A stretch of DNA of 64,000 bases, taken from NCBI RefSeq assembly GCF_000208865.1, contig NC_018386.1, positions 868,001-932,000 of the forward strand. The letters are read 5' to 3'. This DNA is from Neospora caninum Liverpool (Eukaryota; Apicomplexa; Conoidasida; Eucoccidiorida; Sarcocystidae). The notes under the pieces were generated by a model, which made no database searches, had not been told where the DNA came from, and saw only the letters and a list, made by a program, of their open reading frames with translations. This document shows positions 59,901 through 64,000 of this stretch, piece by piece. The translations under genes were made by a program, and so were the position numbers. Position 1 is the stretch's first letter. Every line of letters starts with the position of its first letter.

Positions 59901-61070
59901 GCATCGAAGACGAAGCTGACAGCAGAGAACAGGCCCCGTCCTCTGCATCTTCCGTGGGTCCTCAGGGAGACAGAGATCGGACTTCGATTCCACCAAGGGT
60001 TCTCGAGCAGCCGGCTGCTCACCTCGATTCTGCAGCGACGACAGGTCTGATGTACCTCGTGAGAGACGCCGCACCTTCGAGGCGCATGTGGGAGAAGCGA
60101 CAACGTCCTTTGCGCGGAAGAGTTCCCCACCTCGAACTTCTTCCAGATGCCGCCCGTCTCTCGGTCGCCTCACACTTCTGGCGGCTCGCTGTCGGCGTCT
60201 TCTCCGGCGGTCTTCCCGCGCCGCCAGCTCTTCCCGCGCAGTCGCGAAAGTTCTGAGAAGTCTCGATACGCCTTGAAGAAGAAGGAACTCCGTTCGATCA
60301 TCGAGAGACGATGAAAGAAGGCGCACGCGGCCCAACACTGTGTAGGGTGTGAAGGCTTCTCCGGCAGCTATGGCCGCCTCCGATGCTGCAAGGGCAACAG
60401 AGTCCCTCGGCGAGTCTGCCATCTGTCCCGCCGATCCTGAGCCTCCCCTCGCCTCCCTTTCCCTCAGGTTCGCCTGTTCGCCTCGGCCAAAGGGCTGCGA
60501 GGGAAAGGGGACAGACTGCGAGTTCGGCCTCGCCCAGGCGGGTGCAGAGGAGACAGGCGGAATGGCGCCGAGGCCTGGCCCAGACGCCCACGAGGCTGCG
60601 TCTCGGCCGACATCAGGCGGGCCCAAACATCCGTCCGCAGCGGGCAGAAGTCCCGCGTGGTGGCGGTAGGTTCCGGCAGACGGCGAGACGCGAGGGTACC
60701 CGTCTCCCTCCGCAGCCACAGCTTCGTCACAAACAGCAAGAATGGACAGCGGAGCAGGCAGAACCGGCCGAGGCGCCCGCGCGGGGGCTGCGCCTACGGC
60801 CTCAGGAGAAGAGACATCTATCGTGTGGACCGGACAAGACTGGCGCGAAGAGGGAGACGGGAGCGGTGGGCCGTCTGGAGAGGGGACAGAGGTCCCGGAA
60901 AGGTCGGAAAGCAGCAGGACGCCATTCGTGTGGAGCGGACCTTGAGAGTTAACTGGGAGAGTCGGAGAGTCAGAAGACGGACACGGGGAAGACGCAGAAG
61001 AGAGGGGGGAAGAGGGAGAGAGGGGGGAAGAGGGAGAGAGAGGCGACGAGGGCGGGTGCCGAGGTCTCAT
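22642..61070 (-). CDS. Giant HECT E3 ubiquitin ligase with ankyrin and SPRY/LamG-like modules
   Basis: Model on the minus strand: exons 61070-58281, 57876-24397, 24160-23838, 23496-23271 and 22833-22642, all joins in phase, about 12,336 residues. The large exon alone is 11,160 codons without a stop. The first in-frame ATG is at 61068-61070. Order from the N-terminus: low-complexity head with SSPLSP repeats; a beta-sandwich-like region (54870-55860); helical scaffold; further SPRY/LamG-like modules (39890-40500, 33920-35330, 31620-32060); ankyrin repeats (30170-31300); and the C-terminal HECT domain (22642-26975). Known: HECT ligases take ubiquitin from an E2 onto a cysteine and then pass it to substrate. 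The C-lobe (TNDQLQRFLRFVSGRSRLP, LPTAATCGFRLLLPRY) resembles the HERC1/HERC2 group, but no RCC1 repeats are visible. The catalytic cysteine is present. Very large HECT proteins are known in other Apicomplexa. Substrates cannot be inferred. The join of exon 1 to the giant exon is the least certain part. Confidence 0.85.
24545..26455 (-). other. Low-complexity insertion of about 637 residues inside the HECT N-lobe
   Basis: Between YFRGEIEAL and the helix ERRAELAMYEALGRLLAMC, where other HECT domains have a short loop, the frame runs through Gly, Ser, Pro, Arg and Asp-rich sequence. It has acidic blocks (EDEGSSSDCPSVSSGGS) near its start and a Gly-rich block (GNDPGSGGGGGPGPSGG) near its end. Splice-consensus removal is possible in principle, but the frame is fully open, so it is probably translated. 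Confidence 0.7.
30170..31300 (-). other. Ankyrin repeats of the giant ligase, interrupted by a low-complexity insert
   Basis: Clear repeat units: DESPLWLAVVSKNEECVRLL; DGETPLMAAAETGQAVLVSR followed by GANVNRRDARGNTPLHRVC; and, after about 135 residues of Ala/Gly/Ser-rich sequence (roughly 30300-30710), NCVDMARLLLHLGADPEGKN followed by DDGLRPLDLL. The consensus G-TPLH and LLL-GAD steps are intact. Ankyrin repeats usually bind substrates or partners, which would fit a substrate-recognition role in a ligase. Confidence 0.75.
31620..32060 (-). other. SPRY-like region 4 of the giant ligase, just before the ankyrin repeats
   Basis: Reads AVGVVWGCCRWLWVSDGRL, then FEDGDHVAVEFVPAIPALLFF and RNGSYQFGFHF. 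The order, a strand, then a hydrophobic D-G-D-x-V-x-V-E-F step, then F-x-N-G, is the usual core of SPRY domains. It suggests a protein-binding module near the ankyrin array. Confidence 0.5.
33920..35330 (-). other. LamG-like region 3 of the giant ligase, split by linkers
   Basis: Strand-rich phrases recur across the region: TTLTLSMEVDGD, FRYILAELDAG, SRVFVGVVAVRSRSDLE and VRVSLLTAGRHVTWVVDGAV. The last, a description of a displayed surface followed by a strand pair, is typical of LamG or concanavalin-like sandwiches. Low-complexity stretches lie between the pieces. Confidence 0.4.
36370..36950 (-). other. Conserved-looking helical core of the giant ligase
   Basis: About 190 residues free of low complexity, rich in Leu, Phe and Trp, reading as amphipathic helices: ALNILRLFRICIYFLSRE, FGWQRVFYRAIVSWKERRA, SVFVAHWLLDTFVRH and LAWSGLFALLCNGSNLP. 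It resembles an alpha-solenoid scaffold. No named family is recognised. Confidence 0.35.
39890..40500 (-). other. SPRY/LamG-like region 2 of the giant ligase
   Basis: A compact, low-complexity-free stretch of about 200 residues with strand-like phrases: SEIFVCSRTGPDFEAEVI, RFGVTVAPADCVLSN, DYLSVKFNVDLQPNGQ and HTELHVSGESIGSVLEVFFD. It is among the best-ordered parts of the giant exon and is flanked by Ser/Pro/Ala-rich linkers. Confidence 0.4.
54870..55860 (-). other. Beta-sandwich (LamG/SPRY-like) region 1 of the giant ligase
   Basis: Alternating hydrophobic strands with typical sandwich phrases: CVEIIYGNERNLRLS, VRLRLELNNDALVVWVH, HIVVFANGQKLCSVPL and MVRAELTSRASLRV. Two long low-complexity loops interrupt it. 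The call rests on pattern only; a profile-profile search would be needed for a family name. Confidence 0.4.
57877..58280 (-). other. Proposed intron 1 of the giant HECT gene
   Basis: 404 bases from donor GTACGT to acceptor TTTTCCGAG, phase 0 on both sides. A second, more pyrimidine-rich acceptor (GTCGTCTTCAG before 57893) would need a donor leaving one extra base, which I do not find. Two TGCATGC motifs occur inside, near 57953 and 58064. Confidence 0.45.
58281..61070 (-). CDS. Proposed first exon (about 930 codons) of the giant HECT gene
   Basis: The frame from ATG at 61068-61070 (MRPRHPPSSPLSP) stays open to 58263. A GTACGT donor at 58280 follows a complete codon (ILFGG). The next exon can begin at 57876 after TTGTTTTCCGAG, also between codons. 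The encoded protein is low-complexity at first, then has a basic cluster (REDRRRRRRQRAARSVRR), hydrophobic helical segments (LAFRLTCMLSAVCRAS, STADLYRRLLWLHV), an acidic block (EDADEDSGDEDDEGDD) and a helical tail (LLQPLVGLLTESLVEG). I recognise no domain. If it were a separate gene it would end only 240 bases before the next ATG on the same strand, which is why I join them. Confidence 0.6.
60985..61048 (-). repeat. Short tandem repeat encoding SSPLSP units
   Basis: The plus strand repeats GAGAGGGGGGAAGAGGGA-type units, which on the minus strand encode about three copies of SSPLSP just after the proposed start of the giant protein. Likely length-polymorphic between strains. Confidence 0.6.
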
Positions 61071-64000
61071 GATGAAGTTGGTCCGCTTTAGAAATCCACG
61101 AGAAGTCGGTTTCGGCGAGAAGCCAGCGAGAAAGGACCGCGTAAAAAGTCCTGAGGTCGAATGGTATGGGACGAGTGCAGGAAAAAGGGGCGCAAGAGCC
61201 AAGTTTTGACAAAAAATGGGTTTCTGAGTCAAGATGGCACGCAGTCATTCGCCTCGTGCAGAGGGGCAAAAAGTCAGACACGCACCGGCGAATGCGAGCG
61301 CAGAACTCGGGCTGCAGCAAAGCCTGCCCCAAGTGGGAAGCTCTGGAGAAAACGCTACTTTGGCATTTTGACAAGAAGGCAAGAGAAGCGGAAACTTTTT
61401 TTGGTCGCCTTGAAAAGAAGCCGAAGCGGGGTGCCGAGCCCGACAAGAAAGAACGTAAAAGAAGCAGGCGCAGGGGTCGTATTTTTTCAGCGAAAAGGAG
61501 GAATTGGGAAGTTGACGCGAATTGGGTCCAGGCACCGCAAAAGGTCGTACTTTGACAGAAAATACGCGGGTATCCGCTCGGGTGGAGTGTGTGCCGCGTT
61601 GCCCCAAGGGCCAAAGACCACGAGTCGGAGAACCAGGCAAAGTGGATCGGACGAAGCAGAAAAGGTGCGAGGAAAAAGAAAGGACGAAAGAGGAACCGTG
61701 GCAAGCTCTCTCTTACGGGCAATGAGGCGAGGTCTCGATACAGGAGGGAAGAAGAGCCGCTCCCGCGTGTTTTTCTGGCACGGGAGAAGACTCGAGTCAG
61801 CCGCCCGCGAACGTTTTTCTAGGGGAGAGGACGGAAGCAAGAAGTTTGAGTCGGGCATGAGGCATGCGAGCAGGGACAAAGAGAAGCGGCAACAGGGGAA
61901 AAATTTGGCAAAAAGAAAAACCTACTTGAGACTTGTTGAGAGCCGTCGTGGACGACGACCCGCCAGGCAGCCATACAGAACACTCAAAGACAGAGTCCGC
62001 CACGAGCTGGAGAAGAGAAAACCAACAGGGCAACAAACCCTTCCTTTTCGGGGCATACCAGCTCTTGCTCCTCCCTGTTTTCCCTCCGCGGAAAAAAAAG
62101 TTCAGAGAAATGAGCGCTTTCACCGTTCGGATGAGGTTTTTTGACGCGCGCGAAAACGTCCAACGCTCGCGCGAGGCACCCCGCCTCTTTTCCCTCCCGC
62201 GAACAAAAGTGCAGCTGGGCGTTGCAGGGGAGAGCGAAAGGAGTTGTTCTGGGGAAAAAGACTCCCTTATTTTCTGGGAAGACGGAAAGCCTTGTGCCTA
62301 AGCAGCAAGATTTAACTTTTCTCTCTTCATGCGATTTCCCGAGACCTCTCTCTGTCCCAGCGTCGCGGCGCGAAATGCTCCTTTAGCTGGACAGTCGGTT
62401 GCGGGCTTCAAGCGTTTCGGGTTGCCTCAGTTGTCCACGGAAACGCCCGCAAAAAAACAAAGCGAAAAATGACGAGGGAGCTCGCGCGAGGACGAACTGG
62501 GTTCGTCGCTTTCATCTGCTGACACGCACGCAGATTGCGAAAAACGAAACGCCTCGCCTTGAGTCAGCAGGCAGCACGGTGAGAGGAGACACCCTCCCCT
62601 TGAACGCGCATTCAACCTCGCTCAGAGAGTCCCCTTCACACAATCGCAAGGCTCGGGCCACTTGAAATCTCTTTGATCACGCAAAATTCGTTCTGGGGTT
62701 GGAACGCCTTGCAGAAGTTCAAGATTCGGTCACGCTCTATGGCACGCAGAAGAAAGAAGCGCGATCGCTTGAGGTAGCAAACGGCGGGAGCATCTGGCCG
62801 CCCAGCGGACGAAGAGCGCGTGTAAGACACGAGAGAGGCGGAAGACAATGCGCGGGGGGAGGCTTGGGAGGCACGCAGCCCCAGGCGGCTTTTTTGTGAA
62901 AAAAGACCAGAAACACAGCGGCACAATCTGTTTCCTAGAGGAGGCTCTCTTTTCTCTCCATCTGTTCTCGTGGAGAACATCAAACTGCGAGCAGAGGAGA
63001 GGAAGCCTGAAAGAGAAGTCCCTTTCTACGCGACACAAAGTGAAGAACTTGAAACCCACAGTCCGTGTCCTTCGAGAGAGCTGTACATGCACGAACCCGC
63101 GCAGCCCAGCAAAAAGCAATATCCGTACTGATAAATACATGGCGGTATTATTTCTGGGACATGGCTCTAATTGCCGATATCTTGTCGATTTCCGCTGATG
63201 CGTCGTGACGTCGTGATCCGTAGCCATATGTTCAAGACTCGTACCCTATCTGGCGGGGCTCTCAATGTGGAATGTCTGAACTGGACAAAACAGAGGGCGT
63301 ACAGGATCGCGATAGAGACTTTTGCAGCAAACAGATGCAAACATGAACCGTCTGCCCCCCCTGACACAGAGCAGCGTCACAGGATGTGGATTTGTTCTGT
63401 ACAGACCACTATAGCGTGCGTGCGTATCCTGCCCAGGTCGCATTCGCGGTCGACAAGACAGGAACCATAAACACTCTCTAAAACAAGAAAGCTAGATACT
63501 CCAGTGTCTGCCTATATCGTTCCTCCCATCCGATGTAAGATACTGGCGCGCTCGCCCGTCAGACAGCAAAGCAAAAGGTGCGGGGAAAGCTCTGTTGTGC
63601 GGGAGGGAATGGCAGACTGTAACAGATGGCGCGTGTTCGGCTTTTCTTCTCGTCAGGAGGTAGGCAGGTGGAGAGAATTCAAGAGTCTCGCTTCGCATCC
63701 ACTACGGCAAGGCAGATACCCCTAAAACGCAGCGTGAGAGAGACGAGATAGCTGCATGGAGAAACCAGCCGGTACACCGTTGGCCTCGTTTGTTGCTGTG
63801 TCCGAGAGCATCAAGGCTTCTTCTGGTGAACTGCCGACAAGAAAGCTGTCGCAAATGGTAGTGCATCAGTGCAGCCCACCGGTCTGAGAAAAAAGGTGGA
63901 AGGGCAGTCGGCACAACGTCTTCATAGTGTCCAAGGGAAGAGAGTGAAGCGGTGCTGTGCGGCGTACATCGGGGTGAAAAAAAAGGCAAAGCGCTGAGCG
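61071..64000. other. Leader and upstream region of the giant HECT gene, no other gene supported
   Basis: From 61071 to about 62100 the minus strand is pyrimidine-rich, fitting a 5' UTR. The plus-strand frame across it (61161-62144, 327 codons) is Lys/Arg-rich simply because the strand is purine-rich, and has no domain. Farther out, 62200-64000 holds only short overlapping frames. An AT-richer patch lies near 63110-63180, but I could not match it to the mitochondrial-like inserts. The next gene, if any, begins outside the window. Confidence 0.45.

Noticed and set aside
61161..62144. 327-codon plus-strand Lys/Arg-rich frame
   Set aside because: It is opposite the pyrimidine-rich leader of the giant gene; its composition follows from purine bias and no domain is present.
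63110..63190. AT-richer patch considered as a third mitochondrial fragment
   Set aside because: No translation or DNA stretch matched the two other inserts or a mitochondrial protein I could recognise.

Overview
The window looks like nuclear DNA of a tissue-cyst coccidian, most likely Toxoplasma gondii or a close relative (Hammondia, Neospora). The reasons are GC-rich genes full of serine, arginine and acidic low-complexity tracts, short spliceosomal introns, long pyrimidine-rich leaders, very large proteins, and short AT-rich inserts that resemble mitochondrial DNA flanked by inverted repeats, as described for T. gondii REP elements. There are no operons, CRISPR arrays or prokaryotic features. 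The identification is made by eye from sequence character, not by a database match.

Layout. Bases 3-4253 (+) hold the 3' part of a gene for an unrecognised, disordered Ser/Arg-rich protein whose 5' end lies outside the window. Bases 5024-5339 are a 316-bp insert with 29-bp terminal inverted repeats. Bases 7691-10163 (-) encode an SR-type splicing factor with one RRM; its first intron has a GC donor. Bases 10164-15105 contain no gene I can support. Bases 15106-15870 (+) encode a 254-residue protein with a signal peptide and two hydrophobic segments. Bases 17650-17885 hold a second, decayed copy of the mitochondrial-like sequence. Bases 19200-20474 (+) encode a G-patch protein of the Spp2/GPKOW type, which works with the DEAH helicase that activates the spliceosome.

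Bases 22642-61070 (-), 60% of the window, are one giant gene. It has a 2.8-kb first exon, a 33.5-kb uninterrupted exon, and three short exons that finish a HECT ubiquitin-ligase domain. The joined model is about 12,336 residues (about 1.3 MDa). It contains beta-sandwich (SPRY/LamG-like) modules, ankyrin repeats, helical scaffold segments and a C-terminal HECT domain whose N-lobe carries an insertion of about 640 residues. The catalytic cysteine codon is at 22783-22785. Bases 61071-64000 are its presumed leader and promoter side.

Together the window has two RNA-splicing proteins, one secretory-pathway protein, one exceptional ubiquitin ligase and one unknown. No functional cluster is implied. 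All exon joins were read by eye from splice consensus and reading frame, and RNA-seq would settle them.
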